In this document: positions 14,001 to 26,000 of the stretch, piece after piece
Numbering within the stretch: position 1 is the first letter of the stretch
Layout: every line of letters starts with the position of its first letter
From: Struthio camelus
Taxonomy: Eukaryota > Chordata > Aves > Struthioniformes > Struthionidae
Assembly: GCF_040807025.1 (NCBI RefSeq)
Contig: NC_090967.1
Coordinates: 4,090,001 to 4,154,000, forward strand
Length of the DNA stretch: 64,000 nucleotides
Direction: 5' to 3'
Position numbers and translations under genes: made by a program
The notes under the pieces: model-generated
What the model was told of the DNA's origin: nothing
The model's input: only the letters and a program-made list of their open reading frames with translations
Databases searched by the model: none

Positions 14001-17000
14001 CCATTACCTGCGGCACTGCCAGGAGCACAAACTGGATCCAGTGAACGCTGCTTCCTTCGGAAAACTGATCCGCTCGGTGTTCATGGGGCTGCGGACTCGC
14101 CGCCTGGGAACCAGGTTTGTATGAGACAGCTTGAGACAGAGGTGATGGGAGAAGCGTCTCATTTCCCTTTCCCTTCCCGTGGCTCCGAAGGAGCAGGGAA
14201 GGAGCGTTGCTCTGGGACAGCTATATTTTCGCATCTTGCCTTTACCCACTGCTCGGTGACTGCCTTGGAAAGCGGTGTACAGCTTTGGAGACGTTTGTGA
14301 AGCTTCCGAGAAGCTTCCTGTAAAAGGAGGTTATTAAAACCAAGGCACTAATTTCAGGGGCTGCACTTTGTTCTCGAGAAGGCTTTATGCTTTGCGGGAA
14401 GGAAAACTATTGCGCGGTTCTCACGTGGTCTATATTAAAAAAAAAAGAAAAAAGAAAATGTTCTTGTATCTTCTCTCATGGGTGCTGAAAATCTACCGAG
14501 CATAATTTAGTATGTTCAGGTTTTTATTTTAAGATCTGCAGAAACAGCCAAACCAAGCATTATCCTTTGGGGGAAAAAAACTTGCTATTCGAAGGCACGT
14601 AAGTAATTTCAGCATGTCATGAGGCAAAGCGCCTTTCTGAACATGAATCAGCAGTGCGAGAGGTTTGACAGGAAAGTTGATTTCGGACACGTTCTGGGTC
14701 CCTGGTGACAATACCTTGTCCAGTCACACAGTCGAATGTGATCTAAGCCCATTTGTTAAGCAGTCTAAGAATATTTTATTATCTGGGCTTCTCATTCTTT
14801 TATCATCTCAAAAAGATGAAGTCGCACATTGTCAGGATTGCCACTGTCAGCTGCAGAGCCTGAAAACTCGGTGCAGTTAAGTGGTTACCCGCTTGGGGTT
14901 TGGTCAAGTCATTCGGTTATGAACGAGAGCAGAACCGGTGTCCAAATCTGCGATTCAGACAAGCTGTGCACAAGGAGGCGACTTATTTCAGAAACTCCTA
15001 AACCATCCAGCTGAATCCTATGACGGGAACGTTTCTTTTAAAACCTCAAAGGCCCATATGTTGCAAGAAAAGTGAAGCTCAAGAACGGATACGTGACATA
15101 ATTTCATCTGTGTCATCCTAGGAAAAATCCAAAATACATGCACAGCCTGTACAGCCGAGTTTGCATTTCATCCCAGCTTTTAATTTTAAAAAGTAGATAA
15201 TGCGCTAGGGAAAGGGGGATTGCTCTGATTATATAACAATTTATAATAAAATTGAAGCTAGATATTTGGGCTTCTAGACAAGAACAAAACCAGATGTGTC
15301 CGGAGCATTCCACAGCTGGAATGTGCAAGTAAGAGTCACTGGGAGAGCAGGGGAGAGTTTGGATTTCTGTAGCCTGGTTAAAGTGTAAGCGCTCTGAAAT
15401 CATTTCTTCTGAGGAAAGAAGTTCTTTAATCCTATTAAGGGAGGAAAAATGTTAAGTCCCACCAGCTGCCGTTGACTCCTATAATTTCTGTTTTGTGACT
15501 TCAAAGATCACTGGACTTGACAACAGAAATAGTCCGAAAGTGGAGTTCTGCTCTATGGCAACATTCTGGTGTTTCAGAATTTGTTTTCGCTGGAAGCTAG
15601 AGTGAAAAAATTGAATAAAAGATCCTTTAGTGGAAATTGCAGAATATTTTATTTAGTTCAGCTTTTGGTAATGTCACATGCCGTTGTCGTTCTTTAAGTA
15701 GTGAAATGTCTAACGGCATTTACTTTTCTTTGTAAAAATAAGGCAATTGATGTTCAGTGCTTAAACTTATAAATATATGGATTATATTCCTGAAATAATA
15801 TATTTATATACCTATCTCCCGTAACATAAACGTTGGATGTTTACTAAATATTCAGCTTCTGTAAAATTCTGGGCCAAAAGGTCCGGGAGTCCATCACTAA
15901 TCATTTTTGGCTGACTTTGAAAACTTTGTCATTAAGAAAAACACTTAAAATTGAAAATGTGCAGGCTTGGAAGGACACAATAGACCTCAATAAATATGGA
16001 AATAGCTATCCACCATTATCACCTAAATCAATGAATAGGTAAATACATGCCATTAGTATTTAATTTGCAGTCACTTAAAGTCAGGTAAGGCCTGGTTGTT
16101 GCAGCATACCTCATAGGGAGCATTCAACAGCGTATGTAAAACCCTTTGTTACAGAGACAAAGACTAAACAATTCCACAATTTCCCCTTTAAGAAAATCGG
16201 AAAAGAGATAATTCCTGCAACAAAGAAGGGAGGGTTAATTCTCAGACAAATATTCCTTTCTTAAATTTCTCCCCGTGAAGTTTTCCTATGGGAGTCACCA
16301 TAGGATTTAAGGTGCCTTCAGACTTGGCTATATGCTGCAAAGATACTGAAACAGCAAACTGCAATTGTAAACCACCCTGAGCAGAGCGCTCCGAAGGTGC
16401 TGCCGAGCTGCCGCTTGCTCCCTGGCCTCTTGTCTCCTCCACCCTTGAAGACTTAGCTTGAATTCTCAGCTTTGTTAGCTACAAATTGGCTAAATCCAAA
16501 TTGGACCCACTATCCTCGTGCATCCGTGGCTGTGTAATTGTCCTTTTCAAAAGCACTCCCCAAAGCAGTCGCTCATGGATTGAAAAATCCTGGTTTAATG
16601 GGAAAACTTGAATAGGCACATCTATCTGTTGCGATGGAAAGACATTTTCCTAAACAGCATCACCGCAGCTTTCCTGACCGGCAACGGAGAAGGAATTCCA
16701 GCCTCTTTTGTTATTGCAAAAGACTTTCAGTTTTTATGAAAACTGAAAATGAGCGACTCCAAACACAAAGCTAGGTCAAAGCCTCTTGCCAGGGCTGTGT
16801 AGGTGCAGGCAGCACAGAGACATTTTTCTTATCCTGGTTGACTGTTCAGTGAGGCTTGTTTTATCCAATTCTAGGTAAAGATAGAAGTTTTGTTGTTAAA
16901 TAAAACAAATCCTTAAACTCCAATCAAAGGGCAAAGTGTCCCTCGAGGTCTTTTTGTCCCTTTGTTCAGTAACACTTTGTATTGTAACGCTTGTCTCTCT

Positions 17001-20000
17001 CCAATTACCGTTGGTTAGCTGGGACAAACTTTGCCAGATTTTAAATGTGGATGTCACTTAACTTTGCGACAAGCGGTTTTCAGTTTTAGAGGGGAGGGTG
17101 ACATTCATTAATCCAGCCATTCAAATGGCTCTTGGCAGCAAAGAACCGCGTGCTGTAAGAACTAATGTGTATTGTCAAAAGAAGCCTAAGAATAAATTGC
17201 AGGGCTGTGATGTTGCTTCCATTGACTAGCGGGCACTGAGCAATTTCAACACTGATGCTTCCAGGGGCAACTCCAAATATCATTATTATGGGATCCGTCT
17301 AAAGCCGGAGTCTCCGCTGAACCGCTTGCAGGAGGACACCCAGTACATGGCAATGCGGCAGCAGCCCATCCACCAGAAACAGAGGTAAGTGCTGCCAGTT
17401 CCTTGGAGCTGCTGCGGGACCGGGTCCTTGCCCCCAAAAGGCCAGGAAGGAGCTTGTGACTTAGCTTTGCTTGGGAGCAAAGGGAGCCCATTGGGACCGT
17501 TCAAACCCAAGTGTCACTGAAGGACTGAAGCACATAGCTGTGCTGTGAAAGAAGGGGACTGCAAGTTCCTGGTTAGTCTGAGTATATTGTTTTTCTACGT
17601 CCCTGTAACTCCCAACAGTTTTAGGACCACAGCTATGGAGTTATTTGTGCCTGATCAGTAAGGGACTTGAGGGCTTGTGTTGGTTTGTGGGTTTTTTTGT
17701 GCAGTAGTGTTAAACACTGGCATGGTTAGTCTTGTATCTGGGTAATTTTGAGTAAAAACACAATGAGCAAAGGAATTTGGAATTGTCTCTTGGAAGTGTC
17801 GACGCTGCTGGTTCTCGCTGGAGTGGAGAAGGAGTGGAAGGATTTATTTCTTCAGTTCCCAAACAGAAAGCAAACGGGGAAAGTCAACTCAAGTCAATAG
17901 GAAACTGAGAGTTTGCACCCTGGCTTCCACTCCCAACTCTAGTTCTCATTTTCTTTTTTTTCTTTTTTTTTTTTCTTTTTTTTTCTTTTTTGGTGTCACC
18001 TCGGGCAAATTTCTTAACCCCTTCAATCCTGTCTCAGGGAATGTTTTTTCAATTGGAGACTCGACTCTCATTTGCACCTGAGTAGGTAATGGAAATGGCC
18101 AGCCCTCAAACTGCTGGCCTTGAATTTGCCTCAACAATTGCTACTCTCGACAGTTTTTGTTTTCCAGATGTTACCAGTTGTTTATCAGAAGTTAGTTTTG
18201 CATTAAGGTTTCAAACCACCCTTAGTGTAGCCCAGAGTGGGTTTGCCTTGCTCACAATCAGAGCACGCTCAGCAGTGCTGCTTCAAATCTTTTGATCACT
18301 CATGATAGCAAAGCTGGCCAAACTTTAATACTTAAGTGTAGAACTACAAAGATTTATTGGTGGGTTATGTTTTATAAACATGTTAGTTATGAGCAGCATA
18401 TGTTGAAGGACAAAGGCTGAAAGCCTTAAAGGTTGATAACTGTCTTCTGTAGCCAGTCTGCTGCATTGCATACTAACGACTGCTTAAGCATTTATTTTAT
18501 TTAAGTAGCTGTAAATATTTTCAAACTATGCATAAACGAGGAATATAACCTCATATATTACGTGATCAATGCATATGACTTTTTAAATAAGAAGTGCTAT
18601 ACAGCACAGTGACTCTTTAGTGTCCCTGGCTTTCACAGTGTGACTGCGTTGCAGGTTGTGCGTGCGTGCGTGCGTGTGTCTGTCCAGGTCTGCGTGTAAC
18701 TACCAAGCCATGCTCTAAATGTAGGTATAGACCAGCACAGAAGATGGATGGCACGGCAGAGAGTGGATCCAACAGTAGCCTGCACACTACTCCTGAACAA
18801 TCAGTTGCTGCTCAAAGTCAACATCATCAGCAGTTCATAGGTGAGGAAACTGTTTTAATGTATTAGATAGCTCGCTTCGAGGCTCCCACTTTAAGGGGAA
18901 GGAAGACTCTCTCCAGTGACTTCCAAGGACCAAGGAGAAACACAAGCCTGGGACATACAGCAGGAGCAGTCATTTATCAGTTACCTTTCCAGGCATTTGG
19001 AGTGCGTTTCAGCAAGCTTTTAAAAGCCTTTTTCCCTTGTCCATCCCATCCATCAGTTCCCTCTAAGCATGTTTCTAATCAGGCCAAGTTTTACCAAATT
19101 GAATGGATGGAGTAGAGGTCTCAAAGCCTTGAAGTCCTGAAGAATGTTGTTAAAATAGGCAGCTTTAGAGAGGCAAGCAACTCTTCATTGCGCCTACAGG
19201 AGAAAAGGCTGCAAGGTTTATTACGCTTCCACAGATGCATATGGGCCCACACCTTGTGAGATAAATTCCCTAGTTTCGCTGGTCGTGGACCTGCTTGTTT
19301 CCAGAGTGTCTAATAGTGACACAAAAACCTGGCCAGCTCCGAGCAGTCTCTGAAACACAATTGCTCCTGATATGTCTGCTAGCCAATTAATTTCTCCATT
19401 GTACTCTCAAAATACCGAAGGGATGTTATTCAGGCTTCAGAGAAAACCTAATGGGCAGCACATTAGACGAGGACAATGTATTCCTGTTTCTTTTCTTGCA
19501 AAGAGAAAAGCATTCTTCTTGCACACAGAATAAATGGGGCTGCTGCGGTGGTTCACTTCTTGCCCAGTATAAAAGGATGAATCAGGGAGGTACTGGATTA
19601 TCAGTTTCGTTTCACCTGTTTCATCACCAGTTATTTGAAATGTGAAATATAGCCGCCAGCCACTGCAACATCTTGTACTCGTTTATAGGCTTGTGTAACT
19701 GAGTGTTCCTAACCTTCACTGTCTTTCCCAATCTTTCTTTTTCTTAGACGTAACCCATGTCTTTCCGGAGTTCCCAGCCCCTGATCTAGGTAATGTCCTC
19801 TTGCAAGAAGGGGTCACTATGAACGATGTCAAAACCCTGCAGCTTCTTTACAGACGGCACTGTGAGGTGATTATTTTGAATATATTTCATTCATTAATTG
19901 GTATGAGGCGTAAATCAGGTGCCCTTCTCCCACATCCTGCTCCCAGGAGCTGCTGGGGTGTAAATGGGAGTGTTTGATTTGTTCCCTGTTACAAGTGTTG

Positions 20001-23000
20001 CACTATTGCACTGTTATTTTTTTTCATCGTGTGACCTCTTTTATATTAGGTTGATTATTAGAACAGTGCTCTTTCAGTTGTATTTTCTAGTAAATTACTT
20101 AACCTAAATGGCAGAGCATGAAATTTATACTCAGACAGTGTGAAAAAGACACTAACAGCAGCTAATGAGTTGTGTTCTTTATCATCAGGCAACTTTGGAT
20201 GTTGTAATGAACCTTCAGTTTCATTATATTGAGAAACTATGGCAATCCTTCTGGAGTCCTAAAACACCATCTAGTGATGGCTCTACTACCCTGCCATCCA
20301 GGTACTCTGTGTGCTTTGATTATTTCTGAATGATCCATTTTTAGTGGTGCTTTATCTTTTAGAAATGAACAGGTTTTAGCTTCATTAGCCCGTTTTAACT
20401 GCTTTGTAGGACTTGGAAATATTTACTTCCCTGCAGAATCATTATAAGGAGTCTCAGGTCAAATCCTGTAATGACCGCACAAAGCACAGACCTCAGAGGA
20501 AAGCGTCTGCTCAGATGGTTTTATTATTTGTCTATGTGACATGCCTGTTACCTGCTGTAAAAAATACTAATCCAAACTACAGAGAGCGTTTGGATGAATG
20601 AGAATGGGTTGCTACTTTTGCAAACGGCCAAGAGGAACAGCAAGTTACAATTCGTGCCATATATAGAATGACATCTCAGAAGTTAAGGTTTTTAGTAACA
20701 TCTAGACTCGCTCTCTTATTTGGGTCGCTATCGCAGTTTTTAAGTGCCACGTGTCTTGAGGAAGATAATGACAAACTAAACTACTCTGATCCCAGCTTTG
20801 TAGTCTTGTCTGGCTCATTGTTATTGCCTATTCTTCCTCCTTTATGCCTTGGTAGTCTGCTGCCAGGAGACAGGGAAATGGAAATAAGTGAAAATAAAGA
20901 AAATGGAAAAGGCGAAGGCTTCTTGTTAAAAATTTGTATTGAAAGTCTATATTGTCCACTTCCACTGATTATATACAGGCTTCAGATACTGCTGGCTTGT
21001 ATTCAGAAGAAAAACAGTAAAAGTTTGGATAATAAGGAAATATCTAATAATCTGTAGAATATGGCCCTGTTGTCCTCTGCAGACATTATCTAATGGCTAT
21101 TTTGCTGCAGAGAAACACTGTAGCTGTTTGATGGTTTCAAAACCTCTCTTACTTAAGGGTATATCTACAGGGCATGTTGCAACACCTTGGAGAGAGCTGG
21201 GCTAGATATGAATAGACTCGCTCGGATACTGGAGGCAGCATTTCTGCAGCGTTCTGTCCAGACTAACGTCTCTTGCTTAGGGTGTGCGCTCTAGCACCTC
21301 TCCGTAGTCCTGCTACTAATCAAGATTCATTAAATAAAACTTTCCCCTCCCCTTTATATATACAAATGTCAAAACAAAGTATTGTCAGAGCCTCAAACTA
21401 CTTGAAAGCATTAGAAAATGCAGAATATGGTTCTGTTTAAAACAGGGTTCAGGTACTTGATGGCCAGTTTTTACGTATGAGTGTTTTAAGAATGTGCCAG
21501 GAGAGTGCATTTACTGAAACAGTGCCAACAGGGAAGAAATAATACAAATACCTTTTTATTGTAAGTCAAACACCTTAGCTCTAATGGTTTTGATGTAATG
21601 CAATGGGGAAGGTCCCCTGCTACCTCCCAGTTCCCAGTGTAGCGTCATAATATTTCTGATTTGGTGCTATGGCAGTGCATTAAGGCTATGGTTTTCTCTG
21701 CTTGCTATTTAACCAAATATTGTATGCCTTAATCATGCAAAAAAAGTTTCCATACATCTATAAAGTGAAATGAATGCAGGCTCGATTGACCTCATTCAGT
21801 TGGAGACAATACGCTCTGTTCTCATCGCAACACCAAATCAGCTTTTTCCTTACAAAAAACCATTCAGTGTTTGAATGTGCCAAACATGCCTCGAAGCTGT
21901 TTGCAGTATTTGTCAATACTGGTTCATCTGCTCAAACAGCATTTGCTCCAAAAATGTGTCAGCACTGTCACAGTCGAGGAAGGCTAGAGCAGAGGAGAGA
22001 GGTGAGAAGGTTTTGGCTCTGTCAGGAGGAACCAGCTAGGCTTTTGCTTGCTGAGATGGCCGTGCTGAAGTACAGTTCCTGTATAAAAAGGAGCGTGTGT
22101 GCGTGCAGGTATGTGAGAGACGACTTGGGCTAAAGAAGGAAGAAGCAAAGGAAGTCTGGCCAAGCATAGGAAGATGTAGGTTTGAGGTGAAACTGTGATT
22201 TTTACCTTTAAAACCCGTGGACAGAGAAGAGCTTGCAGATTCGGACAAAGCCCTGTACAAACGATCAGGCATCCCTTTCTGAAGAGAGACATGAGTTGCT
22301 TTTTCCACTGAAAACTGAGGTTAGAAATGCAGAGGAAGTGTAAATGCACTGAATGAAAACATGCTTCTAATGCTGCCTCCCTCCTCCTCCTGCAGTGAAG
22401 AAGAACATGAAGGGACCCTCCCAAAAGATAAGCTGATCACTCTGTGTAAATACGAACCAATCCTCAAATGGATGAGAAGCTGTGATCATATCCTGTACCA
22501 GGCCCTGGTGGAGATTCTCATCCCTGATGTGCTCAGGCCGGTGCCCAGTGAGTATCCTGCGGAGCGATCAGGAGGCCGCAGGCGGTCTCGACTCTCGCTC
22601 GGCTCCTGCTCTTTGCCATGTTGCTCCTGAGTCACAGGACATTGCACGTGATGAACAGATCCGTGACTCACTCTGGCTGGCTACCACTTGCCACGAAGGT
22701 TTCCACTGTAAGAGCCGATTTAGACGTTTTTGTTTTGAATACAAACTGATGTATTATGGCAACAGCAATCTCCCTTCTCCAGCACTGCTCTGCTTAGATG
22801 GTCGTTTGTGGCTCCTGGAAATTCCCATGCCTTTTAAAATTTGGTTCATGGCATATCACATCTCATGACTTTGGCTACGAGTCAAGGTAAAAGCATGGGC
22901 TTAATGCACAAGCTGTTGTAAGCATGGCTAATCCATGTGAGATGTTTCCTTGGAGATAGTAACTTTGTTTACATAGGACCGCTCTGTCCCTTACTGCACC

Positions 23001-26000
23001 TCCTGGAAATTTGGGGTAACTTTCATTTGGGAGATTAGTGATGGGATATAGAAGGTTTTCTCTCTGATTTAGCGTCTCACTTAAGTGCATGCACCAGTCT
23101 CCCCAAGGATACCACTTGGCCGTAGACTGGGCTGAGCAGTGCTGTAAAATCATGTCCCTCTGAGCTGGTGTTGTCAGTGAAGATGCTGTTGGGCAGAAAG
23201 CCCAGGCAGTCGTACTTGGGTTTTGGGGGCTGGGAGGCTGGGTCCTTGGCCAGGGTGTATGTGTCTCTTAAAGAACAGACCCTAACAATCAGGAAGTGCT
23301 GAGATGGGCCACAAATAAGAAAAGGAGCTCTTTGAGTGCATTATGGGACCCAGCTGACTCCCATGACACTAAGTTGAGATCTCCGCTACCAGATCAGGGG
23401 ATGTGAGTCCCGCAGGAGTCCTAGGCTAGAAAGTTGGTGTTTACAGACCATTTGGAAAGGCCCTGCTAACTCTGCAAACTTCTCTGCAGGCACACTGACA
23501 CAGGCAATTCGTAATTTTGCCAAGAGCTTGGAAGGGTGGCTAATGAACGCAATGAGTGATTTCCCCCCGCAGATTGTCCAGACAAAGGTAAGCAACGGGA
23601 GCATGCTGCAGGTCAGGCATAGGAGCTGACTGTGGGGGGTGTTGGCAGTTTTCCACAGTGGTTGGAAAGAAACTACTGGGATCTGGCTACATGTACTCCA
23701 GACTGGCACGGCGTAATGAATAGTTCTGAGCCAAAATTAGCAAGGAGGCTGGGGACAAGGACAGCATTTTTTTTTTTACCAGAAGCTGATGATGCTCTGT
23801 CCACTGAGGCATTCCCATGGCTGCCATTCTTGCAGCCTGTTCCCACCCTGCTGGTCCAGGAACCAGAGTGCAAAAATTTGTTGTTAGTTTAAAGAAAAGA
23901 AACGCATAGCCTGGTCTGCGGGATGCGAGAGACACAGCAAAATGTTGCTCCAGAGTGCTGAGATGTGTTTTAGGCAGCGGCATGGGCACGACTGGGCAGG
24001 GTGCCGCAGCTGATGTGGGCTGCATGCTTGAGCCCGGTATCACAAAAAGCCTGCCCTTGGGCTCCATGGTCCCCGTTCACGGTGCCCGCCGTGCTCTGTT
24101 TCAGGTCGGGGTGGTGAGTGCCTTTGCGCAGACGTTGCGGAGATACACGTCCCTGAACCACCTGGCTCAGGCAGCTCGTGCGGTGCTCCAGAACACCTCC
24201 CAGATAAACCAGATGCTCAGTGATCTCAATCGGGTCGACTTCGCCAACGTGCAGGTGACTTACAGTATCTTTTCTGTCACTTATAGTATCTTTTCGGAAG
24301 CCGTGTTATCTAGAACGGGGACTCTTTAATGGGGCAGTTTGCTAGTAACCAGCATCTTATTTCCAATACTAAAAAGCAATTAAATGAACAATTATACATA
24401 AGTTTTCAGTGTTACTTTTCCAGCTATGTAGATACCAAAGAATGCTATTTCATTCCGACTAGCAGAGAAGGTACTAAGGAACTTGTATAAGAAGTACTGC
24501 AACCAATTATAATATAGTTCTAATAATAATATTGTTCTGTGGTCTGGATAAATTGGAGAAGCCCTCATTCAGAGCTGGTTGGAGTCCTTGCCTACTGGAA
24601 ATGAAGTTGAATTCCTGGGCTGGGATGCACTAAAAGCTGTTGAAACGGCAGGCTTTGCACATGTAACCGTGAGCCCTTCTTCCCGAGCAGGAGCAGGCCT
24701 CGTGGGTGTGCCAGTGCGAGGAAGGCATGGTCCAGAAGCTGGAGCAGGATTTCAAGCTCACGCTGCAGCAGCAGAGCTCTCTGGACCAGTGGGCTAGTTG
24801 GCTGGATAATGTCGTCACCCAAGTCCTAAAGCATCACGAGGGCAGTCCCAGCTTCCCCAAGGCAGCCAGACAGTTCCTGTTGAAGTGGTCTTTCTATAGG
24901 TACGTTTTCTTTCTTTTTGGCGAGATATTTCTGCGTATGGCTTAGGGCGTGTAGATAACTCCCTGAAAAGCAAAGGCCAAGTTCTTTAGACAATTAACTG
25001 GAGGTGCACAGGTATAAACTGCTCTGTCCTGGTACAGAAGAAAGTGTTGTGTGCCCTGTACCTTCATGGGGTGGGGGATAAGATGCTCCATTACCTAATT
25101 TCTTAAAGTGCTTTGAGACTCTTGGGTGAGAGGTAGAAACAGAGCACCGTGCGCCATGATACCTTCAGGAGCAAGAATTCACATCAGTCGTGATGCAAAT
25201 GTAAAACGCATCCCAAATGTTTTGTTTCTCGGCCATTTTCCAGCTCCATGGTGATCCGTGACCTCACCTTGCGCAGCGCTGCCAGCTTCGGTTCCTTCCA
25301 CCTAATTCGCCTCCTTTATGATGAGTACATGTTTTATCTGGTAGAGCATCGTGTTGCCCAGGCAACAGGGGAGACTCCAATTGCCGTAATGGGAGAGGTG
25401 AGACTTGTTTATTCCCTAGTAACAGACCCAAACTAAGCCACACTTAAAGGGACATCATCGATTCACGAACCGCACTGTACCCTGAACGTATTTTATAACT
25501 GTCTTTGCTGAAGGATTTACTGAGTTGTTTTGAGCGCCTGGTGCAAGGGCCTGGCTCCTTGCACCTCGTCCTTCCTGGCTCACTGATACCGGAGCTGATG
25601 GTTTTTGAAGCAGCTGAGCATCGCCAGGGCTCTAGGGGCCTGGGGGAGAAAACAGACCTTCCTGCAGCAAATCTGGCACTTGGCTTGTGAGCAGGCACTG
25701 TCCTCCCAATCTGAAGTGCCTAGGCTTAAAAGACTACAGTCAACCTGTGAAAGCAATATAGAAACGACCGTTAGATTAAAACTGATCTCATTTCCTCCTT
25801 GCAGTTCACACTATTTTCTTCCTTCTGTGTAGCTCACATAGGGGAGCTAGACAAATCAATTACTGCATTTTGCTTTCTCTTCCTCTCCTGTTAGCCCCAC
25901 GCTGTTGCATCAAGTCAGCAATGCCGCAAATTCACGCTTATTCTCTGCAAAACCTCTGTCTTTATTGATATTAAAGAAACACAAACGGCAGAGCATGGCT

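Noticed and set aside
20668-21057. 129-codon + strand frame in an RFX2 intron
   Set aside because: No flanking splice sites that fit RFX2 phase, no match to RFX2 proteins and ordinary AT-rich intron composition.
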